NCBI GenBank assembly: GCA_000715855.1
Contig: KL571207.1
Span: 19,233 to 29,565 of the forward strand
Reading direction: 5' to 3'
Length of the DNA: 10,333 nucleotides
Source of the DNA: Actinoplanes liguriensis
Lineage (GTDB): Bacteria > Actinomycetota > Actinomycetes > Mycobacteriales > Micromonosporaceae
Position 1 is the stretch's first letter, and every line of letters begins with the position of its first letter. The notes under the pieces were generated by a model. The model was not told where the DNA came from and ran no database searches. It saw only the letters and a list, made by a program, of their open reading frames with translations. The position numbers and the translations under genes are program-made. Shown in pieces: positions 1 to 6,936 of the stretch.

Positions 1-1290
1 GCCCCGGTCTCCGCGAGCGTGGAGGAGCAGCGCGCGGCGGTCGAGAAGAAGGTCGGCGCGAAGCTCTGGGCCCAGGCGAACGCGCTGACCGGCCCGGTCG
101 ACCTGAGCACCGACCCGAAGGCCGGCCTGGTCTACAAGCCGTTCAACGCGCTCTCCCCGGCCGAGGTGGCCGTGCTGAGCACGAACATGCAGATGTACGT
201 CCCGACGATCAGCTGCGACCAGCTCGACAAGCGGCCGAACGGCTCGATCGACAAGATCGACTCGCAGGTCGTGGCGTGCTACAGCGGCCAGGCCAAGGTT
301 CTGCTGGACCAGGCGAAGGTGGTCGGTGACGACATCTCCAGCGCCAGCCCCCAGCTCGACCAGACCAATGGCCAATGGGTCGTCTCGCTCGACTTCAAGA
401 GCGAGGGCCAGAAGAAGTGGGCCGACCTGACCCGCGTGGCCTACAACGCGACCTCCAGCGACCCGTGCTACACCGCCGTCCAGGCGCTCTACGGCTCGGC
501 CGAGCACTGCGCGGTCGCGGTCGTGCTGGACAAGGAGATCCTGTCGGCGCCGCAGATCCAGGGCGTGCTGACCGGCTCCTCGCAGATCACCGGCAGCTTC
601 ACGGCAGTCTCCGCCAAGCAGCTGTCCGACCAGCTCAAGTTCGGCGCCATCCCGGTCACCTTCTCGTCCGGCCCGGCGCAGACCATCTCCGCGACCCTCG
701 GTCTCCAGCAGCTCGAGGCCGGCCTACTGGCCGCCGGAATCGGTCTGGCCCTGGTGGCGATCTACGCGTTCTTCTACTACCGGTTGCTCGGCTCGGTCAT
801 CATCCTGAGCCTCGCGCTCTCCGCGCTGCTCACCTTCGGAGCGCTGGTCTTCCTCGGCCGGACCATCGGCTACACGCTGACCCTGGCCGGTATCGCCGGC
901 TTCATCGTGTCACTCGGTATCGCGGCGGACTCGTTCGTCATCTACTTCGAGAGACTCAAGGACGAGATCCACGAGGGCCGGACGGCTCGCAGCGCGGTGC
1001 CACGGGCGTGGCACCGGGCCCGCCGGACAATCATCTCGGCGAACACGATCACCATCATGTGTGCGGTAGTGCTCTACATCGTGTCGATCGGCGCGGTCCA
1101 GGGCTTCGCGTTCGCGATGGGTCTCTCCACCGTGCTCGACCTGGTCGTGGTGTTCCTCTTCCGGCACCCGATCATGACCATGTTCGCCAACACCAAGGCG
1201 TTCCTGTCGCCGCGGGTCAGTGGTCTCGGCCGCGTCCTGCGCCGCAACTCGACCGAGGAGTCCGTCTCCTCGCGTGTGAAGGAGGCCTGA
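1..1290 (+). CDS. secD: Protein translocase subunit SecD, 3' part (5' end outside window)
   Basis: SecD works with SecF in the cytoplasmic membrane to pull exported proteins out of the SecYEG channel using the proton gradient. The frame is open from base 1, so the N-terminus and first membrane helix lie upstream; 429 residues are visible. Window residues 1 to about 230 are the extracytoplasmic head, ending in the family-typical LKFGAIPV (213-220). Five hydrophobic segments follow, at about 240-260, 262-286, 290-316, 344-366 and 367-389. The key motif GIAADSFVIYFERLKDE carries the conserved transmembrane acid D310, the residue associated with proton use in the family. The head has four cysteines (72, 93, 156, 170) that could form extracytoplasmic disulphides (inference). 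The C-terminal tail is short and charged. The stop is one base before secF, whose ribosome site lies inside the last secD codons, so the two are probably translationally coupled. Confidence 0.95.
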   Translation, partial: APVSASVEEQRAAVEKKVGAKLWAQANALTGPVDLSTDPKAGLVYKPFNALSPAEVAVLSTNMQMYVPTISCDQLDKRPNGSIDKIDSQVVACYSGQAKVLLDQAKVVGDDISSASPQLDQTNGQWVVSLDFKSEGQKKWADLTRVAYNATSSDPCYTAVQALYGSAEHCAVAVVLDKEILSAPQIQGVLTGSSQITGSFTAVSAKQLSDQLKFGAIPVTFSSGPAQTISATLGLQQLEAGLLAAGIGLALVAIYAFFYYRLLGSVIILSLALSALLTFGALVFLGRTIGYTLTLAGIAGFIVSLGIAADSFVIYFERLKDEIHEGRTARSAVPRAWHRARRTIISANTITIMCAVVLYIVSIGAVQGFAFAMGLSTVLDLVVVFLFRHPIMTMFANTKAFLSPRVSGLGRVLRRNSTEESVSSRVKEA

Positions 1291-1291
1291 G

Positions 1292-2443
1292 ATGGCCAGT
1301 TCCGGTCTCGCGTCCCGCCTCTACGCGGGTGAAGCCAACATCAACATCGTGGGCCGCCGGAAGATGTGGTTCACGATCGCGGCCGCGCTGATCCTGATCT
1401 CGATCGGCAGCTTCGTGATCCGCAGCTTCGAGCTGGGCATCGAGTTCGCCGGTGGCACCTCGTTCAGCGTCCCGGCCGCGACCGCCGGCAAGACGCTGAC
1501 CCAGGACGAGATCTCCGGCGCGGTCGAGAAGGCCGTGAAGGACGCCCACCCGGATGCGTCGATCGGCGCCGTCCAGAAGGTCGGCGAGGGCAAGGACGCC
1601 AGCTACACGGTCCGCGCCACGGCCCTCAGCACCGCCGAGGCGGAGCAGGCCAAGCTCGCCATCGTCAAGGACCTCGGGGTCGACGCCAGCAAGATCAGTG
1701 ACAACCAGGTCTCGGCGGCCTGGGGTGGTCAGGTCACCCGCCAGGCGGTGATCGGTCTGATCATCTTCCTGGTGCTCGTGGTGGCGTACCTGGTGTTCCG
1801 GTTCGAGGTCCGGATGGCGGCGGCCGCGCTGGCCTCGCTCATCCTCGACCTGGTGCTCACCGCCGGCGTCTACTCGCTGGTCGGCTTCGAGGTCACGCCG
1901 TCCACGGTGATCGGCTTCCTGACGATCCTCGGCTATTCGCTGTACGACGTGGTCGTCGTCTTCGACAAGGTGCAGGAGAACACCCGCGGGATCACCGCCG
2001 GCAGCACCCGCACCTACTCCGAGGCGACCAACCTGGCCGTCAACCAGACCCTGATGCGCTCGCTGAACACCGGTCTGGTGGCCCTGCTGCCCGTCGGCGG
2101 CCTGCTCTTCATCGGCGCGGGCCTGCTCGGCGCCGGCACGCTGAAGGACCTCGGCCTGGTGCTCTTCGTCGGCATGGGCTTCGGCGTGCTCTCCTCGATC
2201 CTGTTCGCGGCGCCCGTGCTGAGCGCCCTGAAGGACCAGGAGCCGAAGATCAAGGCGCACAACGCCCGGGTGCTCACCCGGCGTGCCAGCCGGTCCGACG
2301 ACGCCGCCAAGGGTGACCGCAACCGCCCGGCGAACGCCACCGCCTCGGACGTTCCCGCGATGGCCGGCAGCACCACCCCTCGCCCGGGCGCCCGCCCGGC
2401 CGCGCGGCGCAACAACAACCGCCCCGGCGATCGCCGCCGATGA
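1292..2443 (+). CDS. secF: Protein translocase subunit SecF
   Basis: This is the partner of SecD in the membrane SecDF export accessory. The protein is 383 residues. Helix 1 is at about 25-43, followed by the SecF signature GIEFAGG (49-55), an extracytoplasmic domain to about 150, and five more helices at about 152-170, 175-197, 203-225, 258-280 and 284-308. The conserved GYSLYDVVVVFDKVQENT motif (214-231) contains D219, the equivalent of the SecF transmembrane acid. The ATG is chosen because AAGGAGG (1279-1285) sits 6 bases upstream and the start is one base after the secD stop. Residues 311-383 form a hydrophilic Arg/Asn/Pro-rich tail, probably disordered and cytoplasmic, longer than in E. 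coli SecF. The stop codon TGA (2441-2443) lies inside the left arm of a long hairpin. Confidence 0.96.
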   Translation: MASSGLASRLYAGEANINIVGRRKMWFTIAAALILISIGSFVIRSFELGIEFAGGTSFSVPAATAGKTLTQDEISGAVEKAVKDAHPDASIGAVQKVGEGKDASYTVRATALSTAEAEQAKLAIVKDLGVDASKISDNQVSAAWGGQVTRQAVIGLIIFLVLVVAYLVFRFEVRMAAAALASLILDLVLTAGVYSLVGFEVTPSTVIGFLTILGYSLYDVVVVFDKVQENTRGITAGSTRTYSEATNLAVNQTLMRSLNTGLVALLPVGGLLFIGAGLLGAGTLKDLGLVLFVGMGFGVLSSILFAAPVLSALKDQEPKIKAHNARVLTRRASRSDDAAKGDRNRPANATASDVPAMAGSTTPRPGARPAARRNNNRPGDRRR

Positions 2444-2511
2444 GATGACATCAGGGTTTTCGACGGCCGCGGGGTTTGCGTACGGCGGAAACCCGGAAGT
2501 CATCTCATCGG
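2437..2511. repeat. 75-nt near-palindromic hairpin element overlapping the secF stop codon
   Basis: The arms 2437-2459 and 2489-2511 are 23 bases each and complementary at 21 of 23 positions, beginning with 13 uninterrupted pairs (CCGATGAGATGAC / GTCATCTCATCGG). The 29-base centre adds further pairing (CG and CG blocks at 2461-2465 with 2483-2487, then CGC with GCG), so almost the whole 75 bases fold on themselves. GGGTTT also occurs twice (2454-2459 and 2472-2477), and either copy could pair with AAACCC (2489-2494), allowing two alternative folds. The stem is much longer than a usual intrinsic terminator and has no U tract. It may be a REP- or MITE-like mobile palindrome, an mRNA 3'-end stabiliser or RNase III site, or an unusual terminator. 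Only one copy is in the window. Confidence 0.8.
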
Positions 2512-2571
2512 TTACCAGGCGATCGCCCGCGGAGCGAAGCGGAGCCATCCGGCTCGGCGGTAAGCGGTAAC
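2511..2571. other. Intergenic stretch with weak nested inverted repeats
   Basis: Between the long hairpin and the apt terminator, GTTACC (2511-2516) and GGTAAC (2566-2571) form outer 6-base arms. GAGCC (2542-2546) and GGCTC (2551-2555) form an inner hairpin with a 4-base loop, and GGCGATCGCC is a short palindrome near 2518. No gene was found here. The frames open across this stretch on both strands are antisense or read-through shadows. Confidence 0.35.
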
Positions 2572-2586
2572 GCATCTCTCGACCTG

Positions 2587-2619
2587 AAGGCCCGTCACCC
2601 GTACGCGGGGGCGGGCCTT
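2587..2619 (+). terminator. Hairpin terminator downstream of secDF
   Basis: AAGGCCCG (2587-2594) pairs perfectly with CGGGCCTT (2612-2619) around a 17-base loop that can itself pair CCCG with CGGG. The 3' side ends in CCTTTAGG, giving only three consecutive U residues, as is common in high-GC actinobacteria. It is the likely end of the secDF transcript. It stops only 13 bases before the apt start, so apt must have its own promoter unless this is an attenuator. Confidence 0.65.
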
Positions 2620-2625
2620 TAGGCT
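2620..2625 (+). promoter_or_regulatory. Putative -10 box for a leaderless apt transcript
   Basis: TAGGCT fits the actinobacterial TANNNT -10 pattern. Its last base is 7 bases from the G of the GTG start at 2633, the spacing expected when transcription begins at the start codon. No Shine-Dalgarno sequence lies between the terminator hairpin and the start, which agrees with leaderless translation. No convincing -35 box is seen. Confidence 0.45.
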
Positions 2626-2632
2626 GTGCGCC

Positions 2633-3161
2633 GTGACTAGCGAGAACGCCCCCGTGACCGGGGACAGCGGGCCCGAGCTTGCCGCCCTGGTGGCGGGTGC
2701 GAGCGTCGACGTGCCGGACTTCCCGAAACCGGGGGTCGTCTTCAAGGATCTGATGCCGCTCTTCGCCGACGGCGCGGTGTTCCGCCGGGTGATCGACGGG
2801 ATCGTCACCCACCACACGAGTGACTCGTTCGACGTCGTGGCGGGCGTGGAGGCGCGCGGGTTCGTGGTGGCGGCGGCGATCGCGTACGCGACGGGCAAGG
2901 GCGTGGTGCCGATCCGCAAGGCCGGGAAGCTGCCGCGCAAGGCGCTCTCCGCCTCGTACGAGCTGGAATACGGCGAGGCCACCCTCGAGGTGCACGAGGA
3001 CGCGTTCATCGCGGGACAGCGCGTCCTGGTGGTCGACGACGTGCTCGCCACCGGGGCTGTCTCTTATGGTCTCCGGCTTCTCGGTGCTGCTGGAGCTGGG
3101 CTTTCTCGACGGGCGGGCGAAACTCGGGCCCCGTGCGGTGCACGCGTTGCTGACTGTTTGA
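2633..3161 (+). pseudogene. apt: Adenine phosphoribosyltransferase, broken by internal deletion and frame change
   Basis: APT makes AMP from adenine and PRPP in purine salvage, in the cytoplasm. The first part (2633-3055) encodes VPDFPKPGVVFKDL near the N-terminus, the EARG motif at residues 73-76, the SYELEYG loop, and the PRPP-binding motif VLVVDDVLATG (131-141). The normal continuation (GTA... helix, about 15 residues) is missing. The normal C-terminus resumes in the next frame from about 3069 (VSGFSVLLELGFLDGRAKLG) and stops at TGA 3159-3161. Read without correction, the first frame runs to 3199 as a 188-residue protein with a nonsense tail from residue 142. The junction holds CTGTCTCTTAT, a sequencing-adapter string, so the break is probably an assembly error and the organism's gene is probably intact. 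The start is GTG 2633, probably leaderless. Confidence 0.85.
3057..3067 (+). other. Probable Tn5/Nextera mosaic-end adapter remnant inside apt
   Basis: CTGTCTCTTAT equals the first 11 bases of the Tn5 mosaic end as read out of an insert (CTGTCTCTTATACACATCT). It sits exactly where the apt frame breaks: conserved coding ends at ACCGGGG (3050-3056) and conserved coding resumes at about 3069 in another frame. It is also A/T-rich compared with its surroundings. No 9-base target duplication or transposon sequence is present, so adapter read-through joined into a contig is the simplest explanation. Confidence 0.75.
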
Positions 3162-3240
3162 TCCGGCTTCGCTGCTCTTCGCCCGTTCGGTCCCGCTGAT
3201 TCCGCTGGTTCGGCCGGGCCAATCGCGATGTCGGTGCGGG

Positions 3241-3246
3241 TAGGAT
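3241..3246 (+). promoter_or_regulatory. Putative -10 box for relA
   Basis: TAGGAT matches the TANNNT actinobacterial -10 pattern, 96 bases before the chosen relA start, implying a leader of roughly 85 bases. No clear -35 box is visible 16-18 bases upstream. The 3162-3312 stretch between apt and relA holds no gene that I can support. Confidence 0.35.
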
Positions 3247-3336
3247 GGTCGTTCCAGAGGGCCACCCCTGGGAGCGATCGACGCCGGGGCGACCGGCGAC
3301 GATCTCGACAACTTGGCGCAGGTGATGAGGAGGCCG

Positions 3337-5808
3337 GTGTCCAGCGACGTCGTCCCTCCGGCGGAGGGCACGGTGCAACCGACCCAGAACTCGCGGACCG
3401 GCTCGGGCGAGGTTCCGCCCGCTGACCAGCCCCGCGCTGACGAGCAGACCGCGGTCAACGGAAACGGGAACGGAGCCGCGCCTGAGGTCTCCAACGAGGT
3501 GGAGCTGGCTCAGCCGGCCTCGACCGGTGAGACGAGTGGCTTCGGCTTCGCCAGCGCGCCCACCGGGCGGCGGGTCCGGGCCCGGCTGGCCCGGTTCAAC
3601 GCGCCCTGGCAGAGCACCCAGGTCAGCGAGGTGCTCGAGCCGCTGATCGCCACGCACCGGGCCAGTCACCCCAAGGGTGACGTGCGCCAGCTGCAGAAGG
3701 CGTTCGACGTCGCCGCGCGCTGGCACTCGGGGCAGTACCGGAAGTCCGGCGACCCCTACATCACCCACCCGCTCGCGGTCGCGACCATCCTGGCCAACCT
3801 CGGGATGGACACCACCACGCTGGTGGCCGCGCTGCTGCACGACACGATCGAGGACACCGACTACGGCCTCGAGCAGATGCGCAACGACTTCGGCGCCGAG
3901 GTGGCGCTGCTGGTCGACGGCGTGACCAAGCTCGACCGGGTGAAACTCGGCGACGCGGCGAAGGCGGAGACGATCCGCAAGATGGTCGTCGCGATGGCCA
4001 AGGACCCGCGCGTCCTGGTGATCAAGCTGGCCGACCGGCTGCACAACATGCGCACCCTGACCTTCCTGCCCCGCGCCAAGCAGGAGCAGAAGGCCAAGGA
4101 GACGCTGGAGATCCTGGCCCCGCTGGCCCACCGGCTGGGTATGAACACGATCAAGTGGGAGCTGGAGGACCTTGCCTTCGGCACCCTGTTCCCCAAGCGG
4201 TTCGAGGAGATCAACCGCCTGATCGGGGAGCACCAGCCACAGCGCGAGGCGCTGCTGCGCCAGGTGACGAACCGGGTCAGCCTCGACCTCAAGTCGGCGA
4301 AGATCAAGGCCGAGACCACCGGCCGCCCGAAGCACCTCTACTCGATCTATCAGAAGATGATCGTCCGGGGCCGGGACTTCAACGACATCTACGACCTGGT
4401 CGGCGTCCGCATCCTGGTCGACACGGTCCGCGACTGCTACGCCGCGCTCGGAGTGATCCACGCGAACTGGCAGCCGGTGCCGGGCCGGTTCAAGGACTAC
4501 ATCGCGATGCCGAAGTTCAACATGTACCAGTCGCTGCACACGACCGTGATCGGCCCGACCGGCAAGCCGGTCGAGATGCAGATCCGGACGTTCGCGATGC
4601 ACCGCACGGCCGAGTTCGGCATCGCCGCCCACTGGAAGTACAAGGAGCAGAAGGGCGCGACGATCGTCGGCCCGCCGGCGCACATCGACGAGATGACCTG
4701 GCTGCGGCAGCTGCTCGACTGGCAGCGGGAGGCGAGCGACCCGTCCGAGTTCCTGGACGCGTTGCGCTTCGACCTCTCCAGCCAGGAGGTCTACGTCTTC
4801 ACGCCGAAGGGCGACGTGATCCCGCTGCCCACGGGGTCGACGCCGGTCGACTTCGCCTACGCGGTGCACACCGAGGTCGGGCACAAGTGCATCGGCGCCC
4901 GGGTGAACGGCAAGCTGGTCCCGCTGGAGTCGACACTCTCCAACGGCGACGTGATCGAGATCTTCACGTCCAAGTCCAGCACCGCCGGCCCCACGCAGGA
5001 CTGGCTCGGCTTCGTGAAGAGCCCCCGGGCCCGCACGAAGATCCGGCAGTACTTCAACAAGGAGCGCCGCGAAGAGGCGATCGAGGACGGCAAGGACGCG
5101 ATCGTCAAGGCGATGCGCAAGCAGGGCCTGCCCCTGCAGCGCATGCTGACCAGCGAGAACCTGACGACCATCGCGCGGGATCTGCACCTGCCGGACGTCA
5201 CCTCGCTCTACGCCGCGGTGGGGGAGAGCACCGTCTCCGCCCAGTCCGTGGTCGCCAAGCTCGTCGCCGGCTTCGGCGGTGAGGAGGGCGCGGTCGAGGA
5301 CATCGCCGAGACCGCCGTCGCGACCCGCCCGCCGCGCAACCGCAGCACCGCGCAGGATCCGGGCGTGGTGGTGAAGGGCGTCTCCGACGTCTGGGTGAAA
5401 CTGGCCCGCTGCTGCACCCCGGTTCCGGGGGACGCGGTGTTCGGCTTCGTCACCCGCTCGGGTGGCGTCAGCGTCCACCGGGAGGACTGCGCCAACGCTC
5501 AGGACCTGCGCGAGCAGGAGGAGCGGGTGGTCGAGGTGAGCTGGAAGCCGACGTCCGCGTCGACGTTCCTGGTCGCCATCCAGGTGGAGGCGCTCGACCG
5601 GCACAAGCTGCTGGCCGACGTCACCCGGGTCCTCTCCGAGGAGCGGGTGAACATCCTGTCCGCGACGGTGACCACCACGCGGGACCGGGTGGCGGTGAGC
5701 CGGTTCACGTTCGAGATGGCCGACCCGAAGCATCTCGGTCATCTGGTGGCGGCGGTCCGCAAGGTCGACGGCGTCTTCGACGCCTACCGGGTCACCTCCG
5801 GCGCCTGA
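3337..5808 (+). CDS. relA: Bifunctional (p)ppGpp synthetase/hydrolase (RelA/SpoT, Rsh family)
   Basis: This is the long Rsh enzyme that makes and degrades (p)ppGpp in the stringent response, normally at the ribosome. From GTG 3337 it is 823 residues, the usual length. After a Pro/Ser/Glu-rich N-terminal extension of about 75 residues come the HD hydrolase domain with HDTIED (168-173) and RLHNMRT (234-240), the synthetase domain at about 300-440 with [11 protein letters not shown] and YQSLHT (397-402), a TGS domain at about 485-548, the Cys/His region with CC 692-693 and HREDC 714-718, and a C-terminal ACT domain at about 745-823. All key motifs are present, so both activities are expected. 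The start is uncertain: in-frame TTG 3313, GTG 3322, ATG 3325 and GTG 3337 all occur. I prefer 3337 because GAGGAGG (3327-3333) precedes it, although its spacing of 3 is short. It appears to be transcribed alone, between apt and its own terminator. Confidence 0.96.
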   Translation: MSSDVVPPAEGTVQPTQNSRTGSGEVPPADQPRADEQTAVNGNGNGAAPEVSNEVELAQPASTGETSGFGFASAPTGRRVRARLARFNAPWQSTQVSEVLEPLIATHRASHPKGDVRQLQKAFDVAARWHSGQYRKSGDPYITHPLAVATILANLGMDTTTLVAALLHDTIEDTDYGLEQMRNDFGAEVALLVDGVTKLDRVKLGDAAKAETIRKMVVAMAKDPRVLVIKLADRLHNMRTLTFLPRAKQEQKAKETLEILAPLAHRLGMNTIKWELEDLAFGTLFPKRFEEINRLIGEHQPQREALLRQVTNRVSLDLKSAKIKAETTGRPKHLYSIYQKMIVRGRDFNDIYDLVGVRILVDTVRDCYAALGVIHANWQPVPGRFKDYIAMPKFNMYQSLHTTVIGPTGKPVEMQIRTFAMHRTAEFGIAAHWKYKEQKGATIVGPPAHIDEMTWLRQLLDWQREASDPSEFLDALRFDLSSQEVYVFTPKGDVIPLPTGSTPVDFAYAVHTEVGHKCIGARVNGKLVPLESTLSNGDVIEIFTSKSSTAGPTQDWLGFVKSPRARTKIRQYFNKERREEAIEDGKDAIVKAMRKQGLPLQRMLTSENLTTIARDLHLPDVTSLYAAVGESTVSAQSVVAKLVAGFGGEEGAVEDIAETAVATRPPRNRSTAQDPGVVVKGVSDVWVKLARCCTPVPGDAVFGFVTRSGGVSVHREDCANAQDLREQEERVVEVSWKPTSASTFLVAIQVEALDRHKLLADVTRVLSEERVNILSATVTTTRDRVAVSRFTFEMADPKHLGHLVAAVRKVDGVFDAYRVTSGA

Positions 5809-5825
5809 CCACCTCCAACAGCACC

Positions 5826-5858
5826 AAGCGCCGGCCCGGACGTTCCGCGCCGGCGCTT
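5826..5858 (+). terminator. relA terminator hairpin
   Basis: AAGCGCCGGC (5826-5835) pairs perfectly over 10 bases with GCCGGCGCTT (5849-5858). The 13-base loop can pair further (CGGA with TCCG). It begins 17 bases after the relA stop. No U tract follows, which is common for actinobacterial stem-loop terminators. Confidence 0.75.
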
Positions 5859-5902
5859 CGCCGTCAGCTGGTGCTCACGGCTGTTGTGGGCCCGTTTTGC
5901 GA

Positions 5903-5974
5903 CCGTGAGTGCCGGCCAGGGAGCGGGAGCGCGGGGCGGCCGGGAGTGCGGCGGGCGCCGCGAGGGCACTCACG
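5903..5974. repeat. CCGTGAGTGCCGG motif with an inverted partner
   Basis: CCGTGAGTGCCGG lies at 5903-5915, and its 10-base core recurs inverted as GGCACTCACG at 5965-5974, 51 bases away. A second inverted partner upstream (GGTGCTCACGG, 5870-5880) can pair with 5903-5913 over 11 positions, including two G-U pairs. The same 13-mer occurs twice more at 10051 and 10111. GTTGTGGGC precedes it here (5883-5891) and also precedes the copy at 10111. The function is unknown. It lies between the terminators of two convergent transcripts. Confidence 0.6.
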
Positions 5975-6027
5975 AGACTTGGCGCGTCGCCTGGCCACGG
6001 GCGTGCTCATCGACGTACGGGGAAATG

Positions 6028-6059
6028 AAAAAGGGCGACCCGAAGCGGGCCGCCCCTTT
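6028..6059 (-). terminator. Rho-independent terminator of the cyclophilin genes
   Basis: On the minus strand the RNA reads as a GC stem capped by CCCG-CTT-CGGG, with outer GGGCG/CGCCC pairing and one bulge, followed by TTTTT (complement of 6028-6032). It starts about 15 bases past the stop of the downstream cyclophilin gene. This is the most classical intrinsic terminator in the window. Confidence 0.8.
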
Positions 6060-6073
6060 CCGGAAACCTCGGG

Positions 6074-6907
6074 TCAGGAAACCGTCATGGTCTTGATGTC
6101 GAGTTCCTTCTTCGGGTGGCCGCCGCCGGCCGAAGCCTTGAAAGCGCCGTCGTCGCCGGCCTTGACCACGGTCTTGACCAGGTCCAGGCCCTTGGTGATG
6201 GTGCCGAGGAGGGTGTAGTTCGCGGAGAGCTGCGTGTCCTCCGAGCAGATGAAGAACTGGCTGCCGGTCGAGCCGGGCTGGCCGGTGTTCGCCATCGCGA
6301 TCGAGCCCGCGGGGTACGGGTTGTTGGTGTCGGTCGGCAGGTTCTCCTCGGCCATCGTGTAGCCGGGGCCGCCGGTGCCGTCGGTGTCGCGGTAGCCCTT
6401 GCCGGTGGCGAACGGGTCGCCGCACTGCAGGACCTTGAAGCTGTCCTCGTTCACCAGGCGGTGGCACTTGGTGTTGTCGAGGAACTTCTTCGACGCGAGG
6501 TACTTGTAGCTGGCGCCGGTGCAGGGCGCCTTGCTCAGGTCGATCGTCGCCTCGATCGGGCCGAGGTTGGTGTCGAGGGTCAGCACGCTGGTGCCGGTGT
6601 TCGGCACGGTGGCCGGCGGGGTGCCGACATCCTTGACCTTGCCACCGCTGGTCGCGTCGGCCGGGGTCCAGGTGCAGGCGACGGTGCCGGCCGCGGTGGC
6701 GGCGCTGCCCGCGGTGGACTTCTTGTCGTCCTTCTTCAGGGCGCTGAAGACCCAGACCGCGGCGCCGGCGATCACCACGACGGCGATCGCCGAACCGATG
6801 ATCGCCTGACGCTGACGCCGCTTGCGCGCGGACGCGGCGCGCTCGGCCATCTCCTTCTCGAGCCGGGCTCGCGCGGCCGCGCGCTGCCGGTCCTTGATCG
6901 ACGACAC
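6074..6907 (-). CDS. Membrane-anchored cyclophilin-type peptidyl-prolyl isomerase (second of a tandem pair)
   Basis: This predicted prolyl isomerase helps fold proteins outside the membrane. It is 277 residues: a charged cytoplasmic N-terminus rich in Lys/Arg/Glu (1-34, beginning SSIKDRQRAAARARLEKEM after the start), one membrane helix at about 35-57, a Ser/Ala/Thr linker, and a cyclophilin domain at about 105-277. The active-site motif GSQFFIC is intact (215-221), as are LQCGDP (160-165), GGPGYTMAEE and the late LLGTITKGLD strand. CHR replaces the usual FHR at 148-150, and five cysteines lie on the outer side (78, 129, 148, 162, 221). The start is GTG 6907 because AGGAGG lies 6 bases upstream. 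An alternative GTG at 6940 overlaps the stop of the upstream gene as GTGA and would add 11 residues. The closest relative by position is the M. tuberculosis gene next to relA called ppiB. Confidence 0.9.
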   Translation of the reverse strand: MSSIKDRQRAAARARLEKEMAERAASARKRRQRQAIIGSAIAVVVIAGAAVWVFSALKKDDKKSTAGSAATAAGTVACTWTPADATSGGKVKDVGTPPATVPNTGTSVLTLDTNLGPIEATIDLSKAPCTGASYKYLASKKFLDNTKCHRLVNEDSFKVLQCGDPFATGKGYRDTDGTGGPGYTMAEENLPTDTNNPYPAGSIAMANTGQPGSTGSQFFICSEDTQLSANYTLLGTITKGLDLVKTVVKAGDDGAFKASAGGGHPKKELDIKTMTVS

Positions 6908-6913
6908 GTCGTT

Positions 6914-6919
6914 CCTCCT
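6914..6919 (-). promoter_or_regulatory. Ribosome binding site deciding the start of the second cyclophilin
   Basis: AGGAGG on the minus strand, followed by six bases and GTG at 6907. It supports 6907 over GTG 6940 (translational coupling) and over reading the two cyclophilins as one protein. Confidence 0.7.
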
Positions 6920-6936
6920 GCTGGTCTCTTCCGAAC

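Noticed and set aside
3050..3075. Natural IS50/Tn5 insertion scar in apt
   Set aside because: No 9-base target duplication and no transposon body; codons are lost rather than gained. A sequencing adapter explains it more simply.
2633..3199. A 188-residue APT with a novel C-terminus
   Set aside because: The tail after residue 141 has no APT features, and the genuine APT C-terminus is visible in the next frame after an adapter-like string.
1217..3265. 682-codon minus-strand open frame across secF and apt
   Set aside because: It is antisense to secF and apt, crosses intergenic hairpins and a terminator, and resembles no family. The DEMTSGF string in it only reflects the palindrome at 2437-2511.
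3313..3336. Upstream TTG/GTG/ATG starts for relA
   Set aside because: Possible but not preferred: they have no clear ribosome site, while GAGGAGG lies just before GTG 3337. The short spacing keeps this open.
3064..5742. 892-codon open frame on the minus strand
   Set aside because: It is the antisense shadow of relA, whose domains are fully conserved; the product is a low-complexity Asp/Arg/Leu/Val-rich string without any domain, as expected opposite GC-rich codons.
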